The notes below the pieces were generated by a model. The model was not told the origin of the DNA. It saw only the letters and a program-made list of their open reading frames with translations, and did no database searches. This document shows positions 1 to 5,471 of a stretch of DNA of 5,735 nucleotides, in pieces; the first letter of the stretch is position 1; each line of letters begins with the position of its first letter. The translations under genes and the position numbers were made by a program. Source of the stretch: Spirochaetaceae bacterium (lineage in GTDB: Bacteria > Spirochaetota > Spirochaetia > Treponematales > Treponemataceae); contig JAISTZ010000189.1 in the NCBI GenBank assembly GCA_031272345.1, forward strand, positions 1-5,735, written 5' to 3'.

Positions 1-15
1 CTTGCATTAGCGTAT

Positions 16-44
16 TTTAAAGGATTCCCCTTTCACACAATACT
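16..44 (+). promoter_or_regulatory. Possible sigma70-type promoter ahead of the glycerophosphotransferase gene
   Basis: TTTAAA at 16-21 (4 of 6 matches to the -35 consensus) and AATACT at 39-44 (4 of 6 matches to the -10 consensus) are separated by 17 bases. A start near base 51 would leave a leader of about 33 bases before the GTG at 84. A short inverted repeat (AAAGG at 19-23, CCTTT at 29-33) lies mostly in the spacer. The region is AT-rich, so chance matches are likely. The gene could instead be read from further upstream, since the window starts only 83 bases before it. Confidence 0.25.
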
Positions 45-83
45 AAAAAAACTCTTACTCCTCCAGGGCTCTGAAGCCAGGGG

Positions 84-1412
84 GTGTCTGTGAAACTCAG
101 GGATTTTGTTGGAAAAGCCAGGCAAAGGATTCTGCACACCCTTTTCGGCAGGAATCTCTATGCAGCCGATGAGCGCGTGAAGGAACTGGAGCTGTCTGTG
201 GCGGCCCTGGAGCAGCACTGGCATTACGAGGTGGTCGCAGCCCGGCTCAAAGAGCGGATGCAGCGCGGCCTGCCCCTTAGGGTGTGCTTTTTTATCAACT
301 ATGATTCGTCCTTTACGTCAAAACCGCTGTTTGAAAAAATGCTCGAAGATAAAAGTTTTGCCCCGAGAATTGTCGTGATCCCCGATGTGAGCAGGGGGCG
401 GGAGAATATGCTCAAACAGTTGCAAAAAGCCGTGCAGACCTTTCAGAACATATACGGGGTTGAAAAAATTCGCATAGGTTATGATGGGGAGCAGGACCAA
501 TTTATAGACATTTCCGGTGAATTTGACCTTGTCTGTTTTACAACCCCCTATGATGAAATGACCCACCGGTATTTTCAGCTTGATTATCTGAAAAATAGGG
601 AAATACTCCCTTTCTTTATTCTTTATGCGACAGAATCAGCAAGCTGGATTAAGCATATTGCGGAGTCCCCTGAAGTAAATTTTTTTTGGAAAATTTTTGT
701 TAATTACCCTGCTACCCTTGAATGTTATCGTCAATTTCAACAGATAAAAGGAAGAAACGTTGCCGTCGTAGGAAATATCCGAATGGATGAATGGGTAAAA
801 ATATCCAGTACACCGCATCAGCGGAAACGGATCATTATCGCCCCGCATCACACGATAGAGAAAAATTGGAAAGGTGTTTTTACATTATCAAATTTCCTGG
901 ACTATAGCGGCTTTTTTCTTGAATTGCCCTCCAGGTATCCCGAAATCGACTTCATATTCCGGCCGCACCCGCTGCTTTTCATCGCCCTCAAAAAGGTCTG
1001 GGGTGAACAGAAAACAGGAGAATGGCTTACGAAATTTCTTGCCAACCCGAACACCGAATATTCCGAAGGGGGTGAGTTCCTGGAGCTCTTTGCAAATTCC
1101 GATGCCATAATCCACGACTGCGGGTCCTTCATTCTCGACTACCTGTATACCGGAAACGCCTGCTGCTTTATGACAAAAAGTGATGAGCAAACCAGGCAAA
1201 ACACGAATGAACTCGGACAGGAGTGTTTGGAGCACTATTACAGGGCATACAAAAAAGAGGACATTCTGAATTTTATTGACCAGGTTGTTCTGACCGGAAA
1301 GGATCCGTTGAAGGAAGGGAGAATCCAATTCGTTGAAACCAAGCTGAAATTGAACTATCCCCATGCGGCCGATGTGGCGCTCAGAGAAATTAAAATGTTG
1401 GGTGGATCGTAG
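84..1412 (+). CDS. CDP-glycerol glycerophosphotransferase family protein (TagB/TagF-like)
   Basis: This 442-residue protein looks like a GT-B-fold transferase that moves glycerol phosphate from CDP-glycerol onto a cell-surface glycan or a lipid-linked primer, probably on the cytoplasmic face of the membrane. Residues 28-60 are rich in charged residues and leucine and could form a short coiled coil. Family-like motifs follow in order: APHHTI at 253-258, FRPHP at 292-296, and DAIIHDCGSF at 340-349 followed by LDYLYTG, which resembles the D-x-SS-x-x-x-D donor-site block of TagB/TagF. No signal peptide or membrane span is visible. An in-frame TGA at 72-74 limits the start to GTG 84 or GTG 90; the G-rich stretch at 79-84 is better spaced for GTG 90, which would shorten the protein by two residues. 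The cytidylyltransferase 64 bases downstream would supply its donor. The acceptor cannot be told, and a related phosphosugar-alditol transfer is possible. Confidence 0.8.
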   Translation: MSVKLRDFVGKARQRILHTLFGRNLYAADERVKELELSVAALEQHWHYEVVAARLKERMQRGLPLRVCFFINYDSSFTSKPLFEKMLEDKSFAPRIVVIPDVSRGRENMLKQLQKAVQTFQNIYGVEKIRIGYDGEQDQFIDISGEFDLVCFTTPYDEMTHRYFQLDYLKNREILPFFILYATESASWIKHIAESPEVNFFWKIFVNYPATLECYRQFQQIKGRNVAVVGNIRMDEWVKISSTPHQRKRIIIAPHHTIEKNWKGVFTLSNFLDYSGFFLELPSRYPEIDFIFRPHPLLFIALKKVWGEQKTGEWLTKFLANPNTEYSEGGEFLELFANSDAIIHDCGSFILDYLYTGNACCFMTKSDEQTRQNTNELGQECLEHYYRAYKKEDILNFIDQVVLTGKDPLKEGRIQFVETKLKLNYPHAADVALREIKMLGGS

Positions 1413-1480
1413 TGGTGTTTGCAATCGAATGGAATAAATATAACTATGTATCCGGCTACTGGCAAAGGATTTCCGCATGA
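1412..1480 (+). other. Possible 22-codon bridging ORF between the two glycerol-phosphate genes
   Basis: The gap between the transferase and the cytidylyltransferase is completely filled by a small open frame. It starts at GTG 1412 (or GTG 1415), sharing one base with the TAG stop of the upstream gene. It ends at TGA 1478-1480, which overlaps the ATG of the next gene as ATGA. GGTGGA at 1401-1406 could be its ribosome binding site. The peptide would be aromatic-rich (two W and three Y in 22 residues). It may only be a chance frame, but it would couple translation across the gap. Confidence 0.2.
1464..1469 (+). promoter_or_regulatory. Ribosome binding site of the glycerol-3-phosphate cytidylyltransferase gene
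   Basis: AAAGGA lies 7 bases before the ATG at 1477 and fixes that start. It is the best-placed Shine-Dalgarno sequence on the plus strand of this window. Confidence 0.7.
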
Positions 1481-1887
1481 AACGGATAATCACTTATGGG
1501 ACATTTGATTTATTACACTACGGGCATATCTATCTTCTTAAACGGGCAAAATCGCTGGGGGACTATTTGATTGTCGCTTTATCGACTGATGAGTTTAATC
1601 TTGAGCAAAAACATAAAAAAAGCTATTTTAATTATGAAAACAGAAAACAGCTGTTGGAATCAATCAGATATGTTGATTTGGTGATACCCGAATACTCTTG
1701 GGAGCAAAAGAAATTCGATGTTAGTAAATATGATGTTGATGTGTTTGTTATTGGTGATGACTGGAAAGGCAAGTTTGATTTTTTGAAACCCCACTGCGAG
1801 GTGGTCTATTTATCCCGTACTCCTGAAATATCTACTACAAAGATAAAAGAAGACTTGAGTTTGAATAATCATTCTGTTCTACCTTAA
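1477..1887 (+). CDS. tagD: Glycerol-3-phosphate cytidylyltransferase (TagD/GCT family)
   Basis: This cytoplasmic enzyme joins CTP and sn-glycerol 3-phosphate to give CDP-glycerol and pyrophosphate. The 136-residue protein matches the family (about 130 residues) over its whole length. The nucleotide-binding GTFD is at 8-11, the signature HYGH (HxGH) at 14-17, the STDEFN block at 36-41, the conserved IRYVD with R64 at 63-67, GDDW at 93-96, and the CTP-binding RTPEISTTK at 114-122, where Bacillus TagD has RTEGISTT. From memory it is strikingly close to Bacillus subtilis TagD, with a slightly longer polar C-terminus. It follows the TagB/TagF-like transferase on the same strand and should feed it. 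Base composition is the most AT-rich in the window (sampled rows 28-42% GC), and the GC content jumps exactly at its stop codon. Its TAA overlaps the stop of the convergent desulfurase gene. Confidence 0.95.
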   Translation: MKRIITYGTFDLLHYGHIYLLKRAKSLGDYLIVALSTDEFNLEQKHKKSYFNYENRKQLLESIRYVDLVIPEYSWEQKKFDVSKYDVDVFVIGDDWKGKFDFLKPHCEVVYLSRTPEISTTKIKEDLSLNNHSVLP

Positions 1888-3062
1888 AGGCAGATCCCCC
1901 GGAGGGCATCCAGCAGCGCCTCCATCCCCTGTTTGGTGGTGCCGTGACCGAAGGAGAACCGGACCGGGGCCAGGGCGCTTTCGGGCTTCCGGCTCGAGCA
2001 GGCGGACCCGGTGGACACGGCGAACCCCTCGCCGTCCAGGGCCCGCTGCATGACCCCCCCGGGAATGTCCCCAAAGGCCGCCCGGACGATCCAGGGGCTG
2101 AAAGCGGGATCCCCATCCTTCCGGGAGGGGGGCGCGAGGGTGCACCCCGGAATTGCGCGCAGGGCCTGGATGAACTCCCCGGTCCAGGCCCGTTGCTGGG
2201 CAAGGCGCTCAAATACCTGTGTCTCAGGCTGATTTGTATCTTTTTGTATACGCATGTAGAACTTTTCTAGGCACCGGGAGAGGGCCCATGCCCCGGCGAG
2301 ATTCTCCGTGCCGCTCCGGGCCCCCCCTTCCTGGCCGCCTCCTTTAAGGAGGGACTCCACAGAATCCGCCCCCCTGGCCAGGTAGAGGAGCCCGACCCCC
2401 CTGGGGCCGCCGATCTTGTGGGCCGAAAAGGCCGCGCTGTCTATGCCCGGCGTTCCAATGGCCAGGGGGATTTTCCCCGCCCCCTGCACGGCGTCCACGT
2501 GGAATTTCGCCCGGCGTTTTGCCCCGAAGAACTCCGTGATCGCCCCGGCGATGGCCCCGACGGGCTGGATCGCGCCGGTCTCGTTGCTCACCGCCGTAAC
2601 GCAGACCAGCCGGGTGTCTTCTGTGAGGGCCGAAAGCACCTCCCGTTCCGTGACGATTCCCTCCCGGTTGACCCTGATCTTCGTGAGGGTCCAGCCCCTG
2701 GCCCCCAGGGATTCCGCCATGGCGCTCACCGCCGGGTGTTCCAGTTCGGTGTACAAAATCCGCCCGGTTTTTGCCGGGGACGAAAGGAGCGACAGAAAGG
2801 GGAACTGGTCCCCCTCGGTTCCCCCGGAGGTGAACACGAGGGTCCCGGGGTTAACCCCCAGCGCCAGGGCGGCCCTGGAGCGGGCCTCCTCCAGTTTTTC
2901 CCTGGCCCGTTTTCCCTCACCGTGGGCGCTGGAGGGATTGGCGAAGAACCGTCCGGCGATCTCCGCGGCTTCGGCGATGATGTCTTCCTCCGGGGGGGAG
3001 GTTGCGGCCCAGTCGAAGTAGCGGTCCAGAGCGCCGGGACCGGCGTCACGGGGGAGTCTCAT
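1884..3062 (-). CDS. Cysteine desulfurase, NifS/IscS type (PLP-dependent, class V aminotransferase fold)
   Basis: The enzyme would take sulfur from L-cysteine as a persulfide, releasing alanine, for Fe-S clusters or thiolated tRNA. In the 392 residues I see NPSSAH (42-47), the phosphate-binding TSGGTE (78-83), H109 stacking over PLP, SNETG (159-163), DAVQ (190-193), SAHKIGGPRG with PLP lysine K216, GGGQEGGARSGTEN (241-254), the catalytic cysteine C355 in STGSACSS, and RFSFG (368-372). The ATG at 3062 overlaps the aroB stop as ATGA and has GGAGGG 7 bases upstream. Two features depart from IscS as I remember it: about 15 extra residues around 270-285, encoded by an AT-rich patch, and only 13 residues between C355 and R368 instead of about 26. 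No iscU, iscR or tRNA-thiolation gene lies beside it, so its sulfur acceptor is unknown. It is the second gene of an aroB operon. Confidence 0.9.
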   Translation of the reverse strand: MRLPRDAGPGALDRYFDWAATSPPEEDIIAEAAEIAGRFFANPSSAHGEGKRAREKLEEARSRAALALGVNPGTLVFTSGGTEGDQFPFLSLLSSPAKTGRILYTELEHPAVSAMAESLGARGWTLTKIRVNREGIVTEREVLSALTEDTRLVCVTAVSNETGAIQPVGAIAGAITEFFGAKRRAKFHVDAVQGAGKIPLAIGTPGIDSAAFSAHKIGGPRGVGLLYLARGADSVESLLKGGGQEGGARSGTENLAGAWALSRCLEKFYMRIQKDTNQPETQVFERLAQQRAWTGEFIQALRAIPGCTLAPPSRKDGDPAFSPWIVRAAFGDIPGGVMQRALDGEGFAVSTGSACSSRKPESALAPVRFSFGHGTTKQGMEALLDALRGICL

Positions 3063-4138
3063 GGGAGGACCCTCCGTATGAGTTCCTCTTCGGTTTCCCG
3101 GACAACCGTGGCCCCGAAATCCCTCTGGAGGACCAGGCGGATTCCCGCTCCCCGGTTTTTCTTGTCCCGCCTCATCGCGGCGATGAGGTCGTCCACGGAG
3201 GAGCGTCCCAGGGCCGGATGCCAGGGGCCGGTCTCCCAGCCGTAGGCCCCCAGGACAGCCGCCGCCCCGTCCCGGTAGGAGGGGGAACACAGGCCCGTCA
3301 TGGCGCTCACCTCCAGGGCCCGGCCTATCCCCCATGCGACCGCGTCCCCGTGGGTCACGGTTCCCAGGCCCGCAACGGATTCCAGGGCGTGGCCGAAGGT
3401 GTGTCCCAGGTTGAGGAAGGCCCGCCTCCCCTGTTCGGTGAAGTCCTCCTCCACCACAGCGGCCTTGGCGCACACGCAGACCCGTACCATGTCCGTAAGG
3501 ACGCCGGGGTCCCTGGAAAGAATCAGGTTCTTTTTGTCCCTGAACAGGCAAAAGAGGTCTTCGTCAAAAAGCAGGGCGGTCTTGAAGGCCTCGGCCAGGC
3601 CGGAGCGGTATTCCCCCTCCGTAAGGGTCGACGTTAAGGCGGGAAAACAGCGGACCCGCCGGGCCGGGAAAAAAGCTCCCGCGGTGTTCTTGTGGCCTTC
3701 GATGTCGCAGCCGGTCTTGCCGCCGATGGCCGCGTCCACCATGGCGAGGAGGGTCGTGGGAAGGGCCTCCCAGAGGGCACCCCGCATGAAGATCGACGCC
3801 GCGAAGCCCGTCATGTCCGTGACGACCCCGCCGCCGGCCGCCGTGAACACGCCCCTGCGGTTCATGCCGCAATCCAGGGCGGCCTTCACAATGGCCCCCA
3901 CGTTGCCGAGGGTCTTGTGTTCCTCCCCCGGGGGAAGGACGAAGAGGTTCTTTGCACCCCGGAGGAAGGGCGCGGCGCAGCTCCTTTGGGCCACATTGGA
4001 ATCGGTCACAAAGAAGCGCCCCTCCCCGCGGGGGAAGAGTTCCTCCAGGGCGGGTTTCCCCGGGCAAACCTCTATATCCTGGACCGCGCTTCCGGGATGA
4101 ATCGGGTCGAAGTGAATGGAAATCTCCGGTCTATCCAT
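3059..4138 (-). CDS. aroB: 3-dehydroquinate synthase
   Basis: AroB is the second shikimate-pathway enzyme. It converts DAHP to 3-dehydroquinate in the cytoplasm, using NAD+ and a divalent metal. The 359-residue length is typical. Visible in order are PGEEHKT (70-76), the dinucleotide-binding glycine loop GGGVVTD (102-108, with T107 where glycine is usual), GFAASIFMRG (111-120), PTTLLAMVDAAIGGKTG (127-143) with active-site K141, GHKN (148-151), AEAFK (182-186), LNLGHTFGH (242-250) and HGD (263-265). E183, H246 and H263 are the likely zinc ligands. DKKNRG near 325-330 belongs to the usual C-terminal block. The ATG at 4138 is chosen because the family N-terminus begins here and a promoter sits directly upstream. 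The reading frame stays open far upstream (to about 5314), but that part is antisense to xpt and the phosphodiesterase gene. It heads an operon with the desulfurase gene; no other aro gene is in view. Confidence 0.95.
   Translation of the reverse strand: MDRPEISIHFDPIHPGSAVQDIEVCPGKPALEELFPRGEGRFFVTDSNVAQRSCAAPFLRGAKNLFVLPPGEEHKTLGNVGAIVKAALDCGMNRRGVFTAAGGGVVTDMTGFAASIFMRGALWEALPTTLLAMVDAAIGGKTGCDIEGHKNTAGAFFPARRVRCFPALTSTLTEGEYRSGLAEAFKTALLFDEDLFCLFRDKKNLILSRDPGVLTDMVRVCVCAKAAVVEEDFTEQGRRAFLNLGHTFGHALESVAGLGTVTHGDAVAWGIGRALEVSAMTGLCSPSYRDGAAAVLGAYGWETGPWHPALGRSSVDDLIAAMRRDKKNRGAGIRLVLQRDFGATVVRETEEELIRRVLP
3070..3075 (-). promoter_or_regulatory. Ribosome binding site of the cysteine desulfurase gene, within a short inverted repeat
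   Basis: Read on the minus strand, GGAGGG is followed by 7 bases (TCCTCCC) and then the ATG at 3062. It supports that start over longer in-frame extensions. The spacer is complementary to the site (GGAG pairs with CTCC around a GGTC loop), so the site could be partly hidden in a small hairpin unless ribosomes finishing aroB open it. Confidence 0.6.
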
Positions 4139-4144
4139 GCCCCT

Positions 4145-4173
4145 ATTGTAGCGGGGAAGGATGACGGACTCAA
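4145..4173 (-). promoter_or_regulatory. Promoter of the aroB-desulfurase operon, predicted leaderless
   Basis: On the minus strand TTGAGT (4173-4168, 4 of 6 matches) and TACAAT (4150-4145, 5 of 6 matches) are separated by exactly 17 bases. Counting seven bases from the end of the -10 places +1 at 4138, the A of the aroB ATG. The only purine-rich bases before the ATG (AGGGG) end one base before it, too close to act as a normal Shine-Dalgarno site. Confidence 0.65.
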
Positions 4174-4226
4174 CCCTTGGGGGTTCCAGGTGGACCGGCG
4201 GGGCGGCTGTGAATTCCCCTCCCCCG

Positions 4227-4255
4227 TTGCCTTTTTTCCCCTCCGGTGGTATGAC
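4227..4255 (+). promoter_or_regulatory. Promoter of the xpt-phosphodiesterase operon, predicted leaderless
   Basis: TTGCCT (4227-4232, 4 of 6 matches) and TATGAC (4250-4255, 4 of 6 matches) have a 17-base spacer. A TGG before the -10 gives the TGn extended -10 form. The predicted +1 is 4262, the A of the xpt ATG. The nearest Shine-Dalgarno-like bases, GGTGG at 4245-4249, are 12 bases from the ATG and overlap the promoter, so would not be in the mRNA if this start is right. It is weaker than the opposing aroB promoter. Confidence 0.45.
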
Positions 4256-4261
4256 TATGCC

Positions 4262-4849
4262 ATGGAACAGCTTAAAGAACGAATCCGGACGGACGGGGAA
4301 GTGCTGCCCGGAAACATCCTCAAGGTGTCGGGGTTCCTGAACCAGCAACTGGACATCGCCCTGATCGACCTGATCGGGAAGGAAATCGCCCGGCGGTTCA
4401 ACACCGCCCCCATCACGAGGATCCTCACGATAGAAGCTTCGGGTATCGCGGTGGCAGCCGCCACGGCCAGGGCCTTCGGGGACAGGGGGGCCGTGCCCCC
4501 CGTGGTCATCGCAAAGAAGAGCCGGGGGGGCAACCTGACCGAGGACGTGTATTCCGTGCCGGTCCATTCCTTCACCCAGGACAGGGACTACCTGATCGTC
4601 GTGTCCAGGCGCTACCTGGGCAGGGACGACAGGGTCCTCCTGGTGGACGACTTCCTGGCAGCCGGGTGCGCCCTGGAGGGGCTGGCGGCCCTGTGCAAGC
4701 AGGCCGGCTCTGCCGTCGCTGGGGCAGGGGTGGTGATCGAGAAGGGCTTCCAGGAGGGGGGGGCCAGGCTCCGCAAGGGGGGGCTCCGGATCGAATCCCT
4801 GGCGGTGATCAAGGGCATGTCCGTTGAAACCGGGGTGGAATTCGCCTGA
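4262..4849 (+). CDS. xpt: Xanthine phosphoribosyltransferase
   Basis: Xpt is a cytoplasmic purine-salvage enzyme that makes XMP from xanthine and PRPP. The 195-residue product has about the length of Bacillus subtilis Xpt and aligns with it by eye from the first residues (MEQLKERI against MEALKRKI). KVSGFLNQQLD (21-31) and LTIEASGIA (55-63) form the N-terminal signature. SFTQ is at 103-106, the PRPP-binding loop VLLVDDFLAAG at 125-135, and VIEKGFQ at 158-164, where Bacillus has VIEKSFQ. Compared with Bacillus there are about four extra residues near 73-78 (DRGA), encoded at a GC-rich inverted repeat, and a G8 and a G7 run near the 3' end. The start is ATG 4262; other nearby ATGs at 4251 and 4257 are out of frame. 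The purine riboswitch that precedes xpt in Bacillus is absent here. Its TGA is immediately followed by the next gene's ATG. Confidence 0.93.
   Translation: MEQLKERIRTDGEVLPGNILKVSGFLNQQLDIALIDLIGKEIARRFNTAPITRILTIEASGIAVAAATARAFGDRGAVPPVVIAKKSRGGNLTEDVYSVPVHSFTQDRDYLIVVSRRYLGRDDRVLLVDDFLAAGCALEGLAALCKQAGSAVAGAGVVIEKGFQEGGARLRKGGLRIESLAVIKGMSVETGVEFA
4485..4501 (+). repeat. Perfect 7-bp inverted repeat inside xpt
   Basis: GGGGGGC (4485-4491) and GCCCCCC (4495-4501) are exact complements around a CGT loop. It lies in coding sequence over the extra residues that distinguish this Xpt from the Bacillus protein. There is no T-tract, so it is not an intrinsic terminator. Any role (pausing, mRNA structure, replication slippage) is unproven. 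Confidence 0.5.
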
Positions 4850-5437
4850 ATGCGCCTCTTCGTCGCCCTGCCCCCGCCCGCCGGCTTTCTCGACCGCCTG
4901 GATGAGGCCCTCTTCCCCCTCCGGTCCCGGAGGCGGGATCTCCGGTGGGTCCCCAGGGAAAACACCCACATCACCCTGGCCTTCCTGGGGGAGGTCGATT
5001 CCCGGGGGGCGTCCCTGGTGGACGCCGTCCTCCGGGACATAACGGGCATGATAAAACCCATAGCTTTTACCGCGGAAAAGTTTATCGCCCTGCCTGGGGC
5101 CGGACGGGCAACCGTGCTCGCCCTGGGTGTGGCAGAAGGCAGGGAGCGGATCTCCCAGGGGGCGTCCTTCTTTGAGCAGCGGCTGGCCGGGGCCGCCGTG
5201 GAGGGTCACTACCCCTTCAGGCCCAGGGAAAAGCGCCCCTTCACCCCCCACATCACGGTAGCCCGGAGCGGAAGGGGCTTCACCCTGGCCCCGGAGGAGC
5301 GCCTTCCCCTTCACCTTGGGGGCGTCCTTGAGGAAGCGGTCCTTTTTCAGTCGGAACTGCGGAAAACCGGCCCCATATACACCCCCCTGGGGGTCTACCG
5401 GTTCACCGGGGGCAACTTTGACGCAAACAGCCCTTGA
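4850..5437 (+). CDS. thpR: RNA 2',3'-cyclic phosphodiesterase (2H/LigT family)
   Basis: This family hydrolyses 2',3'-cyclic phosphate RNA ends to 2'-phosphomonoesters and was first described as a 2'-5' RNA ligase. The 195-residue protein has the two HxTx motifs that define the 2H superfamily: HITL at 40-43 (in NTHITLAFLGEV) and HITV at 134-137 (in TPHITVARS). Their spacing and the MRLFVALPPP opening (residues 1-10) are typical of bacterial ThpR. No extra domain is present. The ATG directly follows the xpt stop with no gap (TGAATG), and GGTGGA at 4834-4839 may serve as its ribosome binding site, so translation is probably coupled to xpt. The physiological substrate is not known for most members. 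A tRNA gene 34 bases downstream makes an RNA-processing role tempting but does not prove one. Confidence 0.9.
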   Translation: MRLFVALPPPAGFLDRLDEALFPLRSRRRDLRWVPRENTHITLAFLGEVDSRGASLVDAVLRDITGMIKPIAFTAEKFIALPGAGRATVLALGVAEGRERISQGASFFEQRLAGAAVEGHYPFRPREKRPFTPHITVARSGRGFTLAPEERLPLHLGGVLEEAVLFQSELRKTGPIYTPLGVYRFTGGNFDANSP

Positions 5438-5463
5438 CTCGCCCCGGCCGTATCGGTTAGGGT
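5434..5463 (+). promoter_or_regulatory. Possible tRNA promoter overlapping the phosphodiesterase stop codon
   Basis: TTGACT (5434-5439, 5 of 6 matches) contains the TGA stop of the upstream gene. TAGGGT (5458-5463, 3 of 6, keeping the key TA and final T) follows after an 18-base spacer. The predicted start near 5470 is two bases before the mature tRNA. The weak -10 leaves read-through from xpt-thpR as an alternative; no terminator is seen in the 34-base gap. Confidence 0.35.
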
Positions 5464-5471
5464 GATGGTGC

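Noticed and set aside
63..82. CCAGGG direct repeat and a 4-bp hairpin (67-78) before the first gene
   Set aside because: Too short to distinguish from chance; possibly part of translation initiation only.
19..1472. Repeated AAAGGATT at 19-26, 124-131 and 1464-1471, extending to GGCAAAGGATT at the last two
   Set aside because: Eleven matching bases in 1.4 kb with no shared context beyond a purine-rich core. One copy is explained by a ribosome binding site and one by coding sequence.
888..1493. 201-codon minus-strand open frame inside the glycerophosphotransferase gene
   Set aside because: No motif is recognisable in it, and the plus strand carries a convincing family protein.
1891..1908. Terminator hairpin just after tagD (GATC...GATC-like imperfect repeat)
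   Set aside because: The stem is short and contains a mismatch, no T-tract follows on the plus strand, and it is coding sequence of the desulfurase.
3063..3551. In-frame upstream extension of the desulfurase to 555 codons
   Set aside because: The extension is antisense-frame overlap with aroB and has no family similarity. ATG 3062 has a Shine-Dalgarno site and the ATGA overlap.
2416..3637. Long plus-strand open frames over the desulfurase and aroB genes
   Set aside because: Their translations are G/P/R-rich with no recognisable motif, as expected for shadows of the minus-strand genes.
4139..4261. Purine riboswitch upstream of xpt, as in Bacillus
   Set aside because: No conserved three-way-junction core is seen, the predicted leader is zero length, and half the region is the opposing aroB promoter.
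4485..4501. Intrinsic terminator from the GC-rich inverted repeat
   Set aside because: It lies within xpt coding sequence and has no following T-tract.
4139..5314. Minus-strand open frame of about 390 codons running upstream of, and in frame with, aroB
   Set aside because: It is antisense to xpt and thpR, both of which have clear family motifs. The product is low-complexity P/G/H-rich, and the AroB N-terminus fits the ATG at 4138. GC-rich DNA keeps antisense frames open.
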